A stretch of DNA of 64,000 nucleotides, taken from assembly GCF_000317535.1 (NCBI RefSeq), contig NC_019757.1, positions 5,855,501 through 5,919,500 on the forward strand, read 5' to 3'. Positions 10,860 to 19,500 of this stretch are shown here, piece by piece; position 1 is the first letter of the stretch, and every line of letters starts with the position of its first letter. The stretch is from Cylindrospermum stagnale PCC 7417 (GTDB lineage Bacteria > Cyanobacteriota > Cyanobacteriia > Cyanobacteriales > Nostocaceae). The notes beneath the pieces were generated by a model. The model had not been told where the DNA came from. It did not search any database and saw only the letters and a program-made list of their open reading frames with translations. The position numbers and the translations under genes were made by a program.

Positions 10860-11516
10860 TTACTTGCGCCTCACTGACGAGCGATAATCCCAAGGCTTCT
10901 GGTAATCCCCTGACCATACACCGAGTTTTTTGTCCTTTGCGTTGGCGCAGTCTACCGCAGGTAATCGCTTCCCCGTTCTCAATAGCTGTTTTATTGGGAC
11001 AATTAAGAGAATACCGAGCGTAGTGGTAAGCCATACCACTGCTGGCCATCTCTTCATTAATGAATTTCTCGCCACCAGGGACAATTACAAATATCTCACC
11101 AATTGCCCTGTTGTATTTATCCCTGCCAACAATTGATAGTTGGATTTTCTTAGTGGAAAGAAGCGATGTACCATCCCCTAAGAGTGATTACCTACGGTAC
11201 ACTCCGTGAACGCAACTTATCCCGCGACTCAATACCAAAGCGGCTGTGATAACTCTGGTGCGTCTATGCCGCAAAGCCTAATCTTTTCCACCTGACCGCT
11301 TTTTTGCGCCTTAACAGTATCGCCATCATGTACACTCAAAACCTGCCATTCTTCAGTTATTAGCACAGTTGAACCGGACAAAGTACTCTGTATATTCTGA
11401 GTAATACGGTGATTACAACCGGATAATCCACCGGATACTAATAATAAGATAAGCAGACAATCTTTTAAAGAATTTATGTTAAATAAAGCCTTTACATTTA
11501 CCCAATTAAACATCAT
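10860..11516 (-). pseudogene. Thermonuclease-like lipoprotein gene, disrupted
   Basis: A staphylococcal-nuclease-type gene broken into three frames. The N-terminus has a lipoprotein-like signal (LLILLLVSGGLSGC) and VHDGDTVKA...RLCGIDAPELSQPL. A single extra T near 11232 then shifts the frame; without it the reading continues GIESRDKLRS. Around 11140-11200 about 60 bp of unrelated palindromic repeat DNA introduces stops. The frame resumes GRDKYNRAIGEIF...MASSGMAYHYARYSLNCPNKTAIENGEAI, is broken again near 10945-10965 by a similar repeat, and ends LGVWSGDYQKPWDYR. Active-site residues survive, but no continuous protein can be made. Confidence 0.85.
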
Positions 11517-11545
11517 AATAACTTCCAAACTGCTCAAGGATAGAG

Positions 11546-12175
11546 ATGAAAAAGATTATTGCATTATTGGGAATAGTTGGGGGAGCGATCGCGCTTTCAG
11601 CACCAGTGATGGCTCTCCCTTACGGGACAAACACGGTCTACAAAACTGTCAGCGATAGCAATGTAACAACTGTGTACATCTCCGCCGCAGCAAATAGTCG
11701 TGTGCAAGTAGACATGGGTAGTGCTGATCGATCTACTGCGAGAATCGTCGGCGCTTGCGGTGAGCTAAGAATTTCAATACCTTCTAGCGGCTCATTCGAG
11801 GGGTTAAAGGTAGATGGTACAGCAATTGATGCATCTACATTACCAACTCAAATATTGCCAGCCTGCAACGGTGGTACTTTTGTAGAGCCGCGCTCTGCCA
11901 ACTTTAAAACCCCCAATGGACAAGTGGTAATTGTTGGCAAGAATCCCAACAGTGCAGTCGCCATTACCTTACCAACTGAAACAACAAGAAACGTATCAAT
12001 TAATGGCTGTGGTTTCGGTATTCTTCGCGCTGCAAGCGGCTCATCACTGCCAAGTACCTTTGAGATTGGCACAAACTCCTATACTTTGGCGACTCTACCA
12101 GATGCGGGTGAGCCACCAGTTTGCCGAACAACTAACGGTGTAAGTACTGGCTATGTACCGTCAGGTTGGCCTTAA
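11546..12175 (+). CDS. Secreted hypothetical protein
   Basis: A 209-residue protein with a clear signal peptide (MKKIIALLGIVGGAIALSAP, cleavage probably after VMA). The mature part is Ser/Thr/Gly-rich and probably beta-sheet-rich, with four cysteines that could form disulfides (GACGEL, PACNGG, NGCGFG, VCRTTN). The start is supported by AAGGAT upstream. It diverges from the broken thermonuclease across 29 bp and its stop overlaps that of the convergent TolC-like gene by 4 nt. Family not recognised; probably periplasmic or extracellular. Confidence 0.75.
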   Translation: MKKIIALLGIVGGAIALSAPVMALPYGTNTVYKTVSDSNVTTVYISAAANSRVQVDMGSADRSTARIVGACGELRISIPSSGSFEGLKVDGTAIDASTLPTQILPACNGGTFVEPRSANFKTPNGQVVIVGKNPNSAVAITLPTETTRNVSINGCGFGILRAASGSSLPSTFEIGTNSYTLATLPDAGEPPVCRTTNGVSTGYVPSGWP

Positions 12176-13221
12176 TTTTCGGCTTCCTTAACACCCAAGC
12201 ACAGAAGCTTTAAATTAAATATCTCACGCCGCATAGATGCCCAAGCTCGATACCCTTGGGCTTTTTCATTATCTAATTGGTTCTGCTTTAGTAGATAGTC
12301 TTCAGTGGTGGAATTACCCCTGATGTACCTCAATTCGTAAACCTTGAACCGCTGTACGGAACGGGTAAGAACAATTTGTTGAGTTTGATAACCAACCCGC
12401 AGTTCATCAAATTTTGACAAGGACAATGCAACTTCCTTTTTAGTCAGATCGGCAAGGCTGGCTCTGCCTCTCTGTAGTTCAGCGACCTTAATTTGCAGAT
12501 CGCCGATTGCGATCGCGCTCCTCTGAGCATCAGCATTACCACCCTGAGTACCTTGCAAGAAGGGTACACCTACTACATTTAAAAGCCCATTAATAAGCCC
12601 AGTATCACCACGAATAATTTTTAAAACGTTGTCAATCAAGCCATTACCCTGCGATTGCGCTTGCCCCGCTTGGGGAGTAGGGCCCAGAAGGTACTGTAGG
12701 CCAGGCGTGAAAATTGACAGCTGAATGCTCCTCCTATTCCTAGCTTGCGCTTGGGCAATCCTTTCATTAGCCTCACCTATCCGAGCATCCATTTCTTTGA
12801 GCAACGGCGATTGGGCGATCGCTTTTTCTTGCAACTGTGCCAAACAAACAGCAGAGTTTTCCAGGCATGGAAGCCCACCCTTGAGGAGCTTCCATAAATC
12901 ATCATTAAACTCTGACTGGAGAATTTTATCTATATCAGGCAACTTAAACGGATTCGGCTCATTTTTGGGGATAGACTGATCAGCCTCTTGATCAATCTGC
13001 TGCGCCTCCTCAGCATCGCCGCTATCTTCTGGTGTTTGTTCCTCCTCCTCCTGTTGTTGTGGGGGTTTTTGGGATGGTTGGGGAACTTTGGGTAGTGTTA
13101 CTGGCGGCGGAACCTGTGGAGTTTGCGCCGATATTCTTAGTGGAAAAAGAGGCAATGGTGACAGTAGTGCTGTACTTGCCATTGTTACCAACAAAAGGTT
13201 TAACTTTCCTAACAACACCAT
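12172..13221 (-). CDS. TolC-like outer-membrane channel candidate
   Basis: About 349 residues from ATG 13221, which gives a good signal peptide (MVLLGKLNLLLVTMASTALL...ISAQ). Alternative starts are 13263 or 13182. A Pro/Gln/Glu-rich linker follows, then a long helical part with TolC-like patterns (AIAQSPLLKEMDARIGEANERIAQAQARNRRS; later YELRYIRGNSTTEDYLLKQNQLDNEKA). Its N-terminal coding region overlaps the 3' end of the upstream membrane-fusion-like gene by about 200 nt in another frame. The pairing suggests an envelope export or transfer channel. The family call is inferred from heptad pattern and context. Confidence 0.55.
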   Translation of the reverse strand: MVLLGKLNLLLVTMASTALLSPLPLFPLRISAQTPQVPPPVTLPKVPQPSQKPPQQQEEEEQTPEDSGDAEEAQQIDQEADQSIPKNEPNPFKLPDIDKILQSEFNDDLWKLLKGGLPCLENSAVCLAQLQEKAIAQSPLLKEMDARIGEANERIAQAQARNRRSIQLSIFTPGLQYLLGPTPQAGQAQSQGNGLIDNVLKIIRGDTGLINGLLNVVGVPFLQGTQGGNADAQRSAIAIGDLQIKVAELQRGRASLADLTKKEVALSLSKFDELRVGYQTQQIVLTRSVQRFKVYELRYIRGNSTTEDYLLKQNQLDNEKAQGYRAWASMRREIFNLKLLCLGVKEAEN

Positions 13222-14242
13222 TTCTAGGCGATCGCACTGCGGGAATTTGAGCAATTTTATCATCAATATTGCTCAGGGATATTTCCAATTGTGCTAACTG
13301 ATAGTCTCTTTCTCTCAAAGATTGTTGGTACTGAGCCTGCTGTTTTTCAAATTCTTGCCTGGACCCAATTATAGATTGCTCACGCTTGGCGAATTCCACA
13401 GATGCCTCATACTCCTGCACATGCCGCCTACTTTGAGCTGCCACTAATCGAGAGTTTGCAGACTGTAGCTCTGATTCTGCCAACTGCACATTTATCTGCA
13501 ACTGCTGCAACTCCTGACTCTGGCTAGTAGCAGAAGCATCAAGCTTTGCCCTAGCTCTATCAACCCCTGATTGAGCCTCATCTACACCAGATTGTAACTG
13601 TTTTAATAAAGCCTCCTCATGTTGAATGACAACTGGTTCCATCCCTAAATCTTTCATAGATTGGAGCATTTGACCCTGCTCTTCTAACTTCTGCTGTGCT
13701 GATTGCAGAGCGGAACCAGAGCGCTCAAATTCAGCCCGCTGCTCTGGGTTATCAGTATTAAGTAGCGTCTTGCGGGTTTGTAAAACACTCTTCGCTTGTT
13801 GCAGCTTTAACTCAGCTTGAGCGATCGCCGCTTGCTCCTCACTGAAAATAGCCGGGGGGAGCGATCGCAGTTCTGGGGTAGGTGGCGGTGGTGTGGGTTC
13901 CACTAGGAGCTTGTTTTTAATATTCTCGGTTTGCAGTAATATCCCCCTCTTCTGTCGTTCTAAACGTTCCCTCTCTGTGGAGTTATCAGAGATGATGTCC
14001 CCGGTTCTAATTTCATCGCCCTCCTTCACCTTTAAAAAATTGGGATTGTCAACTGTTATTGACATCTTGAGCGGCCTGTTTTGCTGCACTGGAGAGGTAG
14101 CCAGAGTTTCCGAGTTAACAGCTATTACAGGAGTAGTCACTGTGTTGGCGGTTACTTTACTTTGAAAAGAATTTTTAACAAATGTAAGCCCCAATAAACC
14201 AATGCAAATAAACGTAATTAAATTATTTCTAGATTCTTTCAT
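13022..14242 (-). CDS. HlyD-type membrane fusion (periplasmic adaptor) protein
   Basis: A 406-residue protein with one N-terminal membrane segment (LITFICIGLLGLTFV). It then has the first half of a lipoyl-like domain (MSITVDNPNFLKVKEGDEIRTGDIISDN), a long coiled-coil hairpin (about residues 125-320, Gln/Ala/Glu-rich), and the second lipoyl half (AVRSPRNGVVRKVKPFVGNNGKYSTTVTIA). This order is that of HlyD/MacA adaptors, which bridge an inner-membrane pump and a TolC-like channel. The C-terminal Ser/Thr/Gly/Asn tail is low-complexity and coincides with the overlap with the next gene. No ABC transporter is adjacent. Confidence 0.75.
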   Translation of the reverse strand: MKESRNNLITFICIGLLGLTFVKNSFQSKVTANTVTTPVIAVNSETLATSPVQQNRPLKMSITVDNPNFLKVKEGDEIRTGDIISDNSTERERLERQKRGILLQTENIKNKLLVEPTPPPPTPELRSLPPAIFSEEQAAIAQAELKLQQAKSVLQTRKTLLNTDNPEQRAEFERSGSALQSAQQKLEEQGQMLQSMKDLGMEPVVIQHEEALLKQLQSGVDEAQSGVDRARAKLDASATSQSQELQQLQINVQLAESELQSANSRLVAAQSRRHVQEYEASVEFAKREQSIIGSRQEFEKQQAQYQQSLRERDYQLAQLEISLSNIDDKIAQIPAVRSPRNGVVRKVKPFVGNNGKYSTTVTIASFSTKNIGANSTGSAASNTTQSSPTIPKTPTTTGGGGTNTRR

Positions 14243-14528
14243 AAAAGGGATATACTCATTTTCAAAGGAGGATTTCTTTATAAAACTGAACTGGGTAATT
14301 CTTCATCCTCATTCTCAGACTCTGTTAACTGTTGAGTAATTAGGTTTTTAGCTATAGGGCTTTCTCCTTAGTTCTGGATTTGCCCCAAAAACAAGGAATA
14401 GAGCAATTTAGTAATAATTCTTTATCCTTAGTAGCGTTCATATAGTGGAAACGTAGAATAAGGGATATGTAGACACAAAGAAGCAGAGAATCTGAAAGAT
14501 ACTCTACCTTATTTTACACCAAGATTAA

Positions 14529-15176
14529 TTAAAGCAGTGGTATTTGAGTATAATTTGATTCATTCTTTCCTAAAATCTTGAGGATCTGTTTCCACCGCTT
14601 AGACGAGTAAAAATCTTGAGACTTATACCACTCCATTGGATCATTATCTGATTTGCTTCTGTTGCATTTCCAGCAGCTTAATACAAAATTACCTATACAA
14701 TCTGAACCACCTTTAGAGACTGGGATAAAATGATCAATTTGAAGCTTAATTTTTGACCCACAATAAGCACATTCATTGCAAAATATCTCTTTAGCTTTAA
14801 AAAGCTCATTTTTGGAATAATTTACCGCATGATTATTTGCTTTTCTTGCTCGCCTACGTCTTGATAGATTTGCATTAGTAAGTTTTCCTGCCTGAGACAT
14901 TCTATATTTATCCTGACTTATTTTAACTTTATCAGGATTTTCAGTACGCCATTTTTTAACATTGTCTTTGATAGCATCTTTTTTCTGTTGATAGCGCTTT
15001 TTGTAATATTCGGTTCTGCTTCTTGATTCTTTCCTATGACACTCTACACATGGGCCAGATCGTCTATTGCCAAATGGTTTGTATCTTAAGCTTTTTCCAG
15101 TTTCTTGATATTCATGACCACAATTACAAAGCTTACCTAAGTAAAACTCTTTACCATTGATAAGTATAAATTTCAT
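14529..15176 (-). CDS. HNH endonuclease
   Basis: A 215-residue protein with a C-terminal HNH domain: CAYCGSK, then LQIDHFIPVSKGGSDCIGNFVLSCWKCNRSKSD. The two CxxC pairs bind structural zinc, and the DH pair plus the later Asn are the catalytic signature. The N-terminal part carries another cysteine pattern (CNCGHEY...CVECHRK), possibly a second zinc site, and a basic helical linker. It lies 8 bp after the 122-residue gene and is probably co-transcribed with it. It could be a free-standing homing-type or defence nuclease. Confidence 0.85.
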   Translation of the reverse strand: MKFILINGKEFYLGKLCNCGHEYQETGKSLRYKPFGNRRSGPCVECHRKESRSRTEYYKKRYQQKKDAIKDNVKKWRTENPDKVKISQDKYRMSQAGKLTNANLSRRRRARKANNHAVNYSKNELFKAKEIFCNECAYCGSKIKLQIDHFIPVSKGGSDCIGNFVLSCWKCNRSKSDNDPMEWYKSQDFYSSKRWKQILKILGKNESNYTQIPLL

Positions 15177-15184
15177 TGTTTAAA

Positions 15185-15553
15185 TCACTTAACTATTTGA
15201 AGAATAGCTACTAAGATGGTAAAAGCTTGGTAGTCTTTATCAGTTGGTTGTTGAATTTGAATAAATTCAGAATTTTGAATGTTTAGTGAAAACCCAGTAT
15301 TAATCGAAACGAATGAACCACTAACTAAAATTTCATTCTTGGTGAACTGAGATGGGTTAGCAGTTGAATCACCAGTATTCTGTTTAGAGCCAAAATCAGG
15401 ATAATTAACAGTGATGTTTGACTGATTAAATCCATCTAAAAAGCTTGATAATTCCGCTCTTTCCTGGGCATTAAAGCTTTTGACAGTTTCTTTAACTACT
15501 GCTAGTTTCTGCGCTACTTGTAAATTTTCAAGTGCTGCCAATACTTCTTCCAT
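15185..15553 (-). CDS. Hypothetical protein, partner of the HNH gene
   Basis: A 122-residue protein. The first half is helical (MEEVLAALENLQVAQKLAVVKETVKSF) and the second looks beta-rich (EILVSGSFVSINTGFSLNIQNSEFIQIQQ). No signal peptide and no recognised motif. It precedes the HNH nuclease with an 8-bp gap, so the two form a small operon. A regulatory or immunity role is possible but only from context. Confidence 0.6.
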   Translation of the reverse strand: MEEVLAALENLQVAQKLAVVKETVKSFNAQERAELSSFLDGFNQSNITVNYPDFGSKQNTGDSTANPSQFTKNEILVSGSFVSINTGFSLNIQNSEFIQIQQPTDKDYQAFTILVAILQIVK

Positions 15554-15629
15554 TTGACTTCCCTAAAATGCTTTTGAGATAACTGGACTCTTGATTGATA
15601 AGAGTCCAAATAATCGAATCCGCTTTTAC

Positions 15630-15908
15630 CTACACTGCTATTGCTGTAACAGCCTCAACATCAGTTACCCAAGCCTCGCTCTTTGAGGTGTGGAAAGCTT
15701 GAGAAACCCAAAAGCCATCAAGTCTGCGGTAAAAAGTGCCAAGCAACTGCATACCGCGCCAAACACGGTATAAACTACCAAAGTCTGCATCAATCACTGA
15801 GTCAATTTCAATTTCAGGAAAGATTGGAGAAACAGCAGCCACCTGCTCTTCTAGCTCTGTGAAAAGTTCTAAATGAGCTAGGGTGAATTCGTCTGTTAAA
15901 TGTGTCAT
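15630..15908 (-). CDS. Small hypothetical protein
   Basis: A 92-residue acidic protein (MTHLTDEFTLAHLELFTELEEQVAAV...) with an aromatic-rich middle (SLYRVWRGMQLLGTFYRRLDGFWVSQAFH). No family recognised. It diverges from the XRE regulator gene across a region with inverted repeats, so it may be controlled by that regulator. Confidence 0.6.
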   Translation of the reverse strand: MTHLTDEFTLAHLELFTELEEQVAAVSPIFPEIEIDSVIDADFGSLYRVWRGMQLLGTFYRRLDGFWVSQAFHTSKSEAWVTDVEAVTAIAV

Positions 15909-15932
15909 GATTGGTTTGCCTCTATTTGGGGT

Positions 15933-16037
15933 AGGCGATCACCTCCAGTTGTCCAGACCTAAGTGATCGCCTTATTTATACTTACAACTGTAAACTGTAT
16001 GCAGACACTTGTCAACTGTCTACAGACAAAATACAAT
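15933..16037 (+). promoter_or_regulatory. Divergent regulatory region with operator-like repeats and promoter
   Basis: A 10-bp inverted repeat AGGCGATCAC (15933-15942) / GTGATCGCCT (15963-15972) lies between the divergent genes. Two direct repeats AACTGTATGCAGACA (15993-16007) and AACTGTCTACAGACA (16014-16028) match at 13 of 15 positions. A promoter TTGTCA (16009-16014), 17-bp spacer, TACAAT (16032-16037) leads to the XRE gene, and the second repeat sits in its spacer. That placement suggests autorepression by the XRE protein. Confidence 0.6.
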
Positions 16038-16061
16038 AGAATTAGTTATAAAGGATTGGCT

Positions 16062-16310
16062 ATGAAATTTGTGCAAGTAAAGCGCGTTGTTGAGAAAATT
16101 AAAGACTTTCCAGAACTAGGAGAAAGAATAAGGCAGGCCAGAGAACGTGATGGAAGGCCATTGACGATCATTTGCAAAGAGTGCGGGGTTAGTCGTTCTT
16201 ACTGGTATCAGCTAGAGAATGAAAACCTGTTAGCACCAGCAACAGAAGGAATAATCCGCAAAATAGAAAATTTTTTGGGTGTTGACTTGGGGGTAAATTT
16301 CAATGATTAA
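16062..16310 (+). CDS. XRE-family helix-turn-helix regulator
   Basis: An 82-residue protein from ATG 16062 (AAGGA 6-10 nt upstream); the longer upstream frame runs through the promoter and is not used. The core LGERIRQARERDGRPLTIICKECGVSRSYWYQLENE fits a Cro/C1-type helix-turn-helix. An ideal promoter with repeated operator-like boxes lies directly upstream. Likely a local repressor of itself and perhaps of the divergent 92-residue gene. Confidence 0.8.
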   Translation: MKFVQVKRVVEKIKDFPELGERIRQARERDGRPLTIICKECGVSRSYWYQLENENLLAPATEGIIRKIENFLGVDLGVNFND

Positions 16311-16537
16311 CCCAACAAAGATTGACCCCTTGACTTTGCCTTCTATGGAAATGTCAAAAGTGGGAAGGCGTAGGAGAAAAAGGAGTTAGTGGAGAATGCG
16401 ATTCCTACGGAGCGCTGAGTGCAAGGCATCCCGTCAGGGATACGCTATCGCTTGCAGAAAGTTCCCAATAGAGATTGAGCCACAATAATTAAGGGTAGTG
16501 GGTGAGGGGGCGATCGCATTTTGGACAAATCACGTTG

Positions 16538-19500
16538 TTAAGATACGCCAGTAATAAGTATATCCAGTAAAGAATGTACAACTGGTCGCATGCCTCCACT
16601 TATCCAATCGATACCAATTTCAGGGGTTTTTATACTGCTTAATTGATAGTTTGCTTCCTCTATACACCAATCTCTAAGTTCAGGAGAAAGATTTCTAGCA
16701 GATGCAATTATTTTGGGAATTGTTGCTTTTGATGACGGAGTTGGATTAGCTTGCAAGTGACTAAAGAGCATTTCTAGCAACGAATCATCCTTTCGCAACC
16801 GTTGAATAATTGAACTTTGATCAAGCAAGCGATTATAGTAATTAGTCCGTGATATGACTTGGATAATAGCATGAAACACTAAATCACTTTCTTGCTTACG
16901 ACAGATAATTTTAAAATATGCAGCATAAGTGAGTTTTGACGGATCTCTACTCACTCTCTCAAAAATGAAAGCAAATTCTTGACTTTCTGTCCACCCCTCA
17001 CAAAGAGCAACAATTATCTTGTCACTGACATCTTCTAGATCAGCACCGGCTATGATGCGGTTTAAAACTTCTTGATCACCGCCAAAATTTTCTCCTAAAA
17101 GTTGTGCTGCAACTATCTCTTCCTGCCCTAGTCTACCAGAGTATTTTGCTCTAGTATCCAATGTATTTAAACAATATTCGAGAAGTAAAGAACTTTTTGG
17201 ACATACTTTATCGAGAAAACGTAATATATTTGAGTTAGTGTTTCGCTCAGTTTGATGCTCCAGAAATTGAAGTAATTCATTACGAGGGCTAGGATATTCG
17301 TGAGCAAAGATGCTGAGTCTATCCCAAATATCCAATTGACTTGTTGTTTTATTCCTGGAAAATCTAGACCATAACTCATTTCCCAAAGCAGCCTTAATAG
17401 CATCCCAGTTTTGTATAATATGCTTCAACAAAGGAGCATTCAAGGATATGGCATTATTAATAGAAATAGTACACAGTTGCCCGTTGTATTCTTTAGCATT
17501 AACCACAATGTCCAAACGCCCCAACAATACTAAGCCACAAAATGCAGCTTGTCGTCGTTCATATTTGCGAATCCCAGAATCAACAATATTTTTAGATAAA
17601 ATTTCCAATGCAGGTGCTAAATCTTGATCTGATGCTTTCAACAGAGTATGATAGCTAATTGATGCTTGCGTTTTGACTTCTAGATCATGATCGTGGTCAT
17701 AGAATTTGAGCAAAGACATTGCAAAGTTTTGGTCGTTTCCTCCTTCACCCAAGTATTTAGCAATAATCCAGCGAAGACGAACAGGTAAAGGAGAAGTAAC
17801 CTCAATTATTTTTTGCCGTATCTCCAAACTACTACCATAAGCTAATACTACAGTCTCATGAATACTATAAATGTCATTGCCTTCCAATAACTCTCGCTTT
17901 GCTAGTTCCCTCACACGCTCGTCTGATGAGTAATCCAAAAACAAGTTCTTAATTACTAATTCATGAATTGTATTATTGCGGTTTAGTTTTGATATCAAAT
18001 TCAAAACGATGTCAACAACTTCAGTATCACCTTGGGTGCTACCCAAAATTGCCAAGCCTGACATTACTATGTCAGGACGCTCACAGTTAGGGTTTTGAAG
18101 CACTTCCAGTAGTCTATTTCGACATACAGTTTTATCCTCAATAATTTGTGGCAATAAATGACCAATCTTGGACGCTTCAGCAGCAGAACTAAATGCAATT
18201 TGTCTAAGTCTTTGGGCAACTTCAGTGTCTTGTATTCCCCAGCCTTCGATTAAAGCTTCTGCACTCCAATGAGGAAACTGTGAATCAAGTGATGATAGAA
18301 GTTTAGCTTTAGCTGTTGGTGTACGTCCTACCATAGCTACTATAGCTACTTCAGGCTCGTGGTATGTTTGCTTAAGTATCCACTCATCAATTACCGCAAC
18401 TAGCTGAGGATGATCTTTAAAGTTCTGGGCTAGTAAAATCCAGATTTGATACCCTATAGATGCTTCGAGAAAAGGATAATTTTCATGGCGAAACTGCTCT
18501 ACACAAAATTGAGCGACATCCGCATCTTGTGGATAATCTTCCAACAAAATCCTCAATGCGATTTCTCCATCTAGCTTTGACCGACTAATATTATCTTTTT
18601 GTAAAGCGTCAAAACAAGCTTCCTTCGTGATAGAGGACTGTGGCCATCCGTTCATCAATGCCTTGGCTACTTCACTGGGCCACTCGTAATTTAACTGTCC
18701 TTCCCTAGAACCAAGTCTGAGCAATTCTTCTTGGTCTTCCTCTGTCTGATTATGCTGCTGTATTCTTCCTAAAATTGCGACTAAACGCAGTTCTGGACTG
18801 ATTGAGTAGCGGGTTTCTCCTAAAATACGTTCAAGACTTTCATGATTTGGCCAACCGTACAATAAAGATTCAACAGCAACCGCTCTAGTTTTGGGATCAG
18901 ATGGACTACACGCGAGACAAGCAAGACGATTACCAATTTCCACATTACCCGCTGCTAAATTAGCTAATGTCTTTGCCGCAGCACGCTGATTATCTATTTC
19001 TTCATCATGAATACCTCTCCAAAGGTATGTAATAACTTCATCAGTCAGAGGCCAGTTTGTCATTGCGTAGAAAATATTAGATCGCCATCTTCTTCTGCTA
19101 GGAAACCAACTTTGCAACTTTGATTTTACTAACTCTTTCACTGGTGCTGAACGTAAGCCATCTAAAACATGATGAAGGAGACGCTCTCTGTGAGGCATCC
19201 AAAATCCAAGTTCAATATTCTCAAAAACTTCAGAAGCAATTTTTTTAGCAAGACTTGCAGAACAGTTAAATTCACCAAAAGCAGTCTCACTCAGAAGAAG
19301 TTCAACAGCGTATTTATCTACCTGACTAATATTGTTAATTTTTTTCTGGATACAACCTACTAACTGTTTAATATCTTCTGAACGGTTAGTAATTTGAAAT
19401 AATCCTAGAATAACCTCACGCCATTGCGGATCTGCACAATAAGTTTCAACCATTGTTACCTGCTTCTGCAAAGATAGCCGTGACAGATGATAGGCTGCCA

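Noticed and set aside
10759-11084. Two separate small minus-strand genes
   Set aside because: Both are out-of-frame pieces of one decayed thermonuclease gene, and one overlaps the exonuclease 3' end only by chance.
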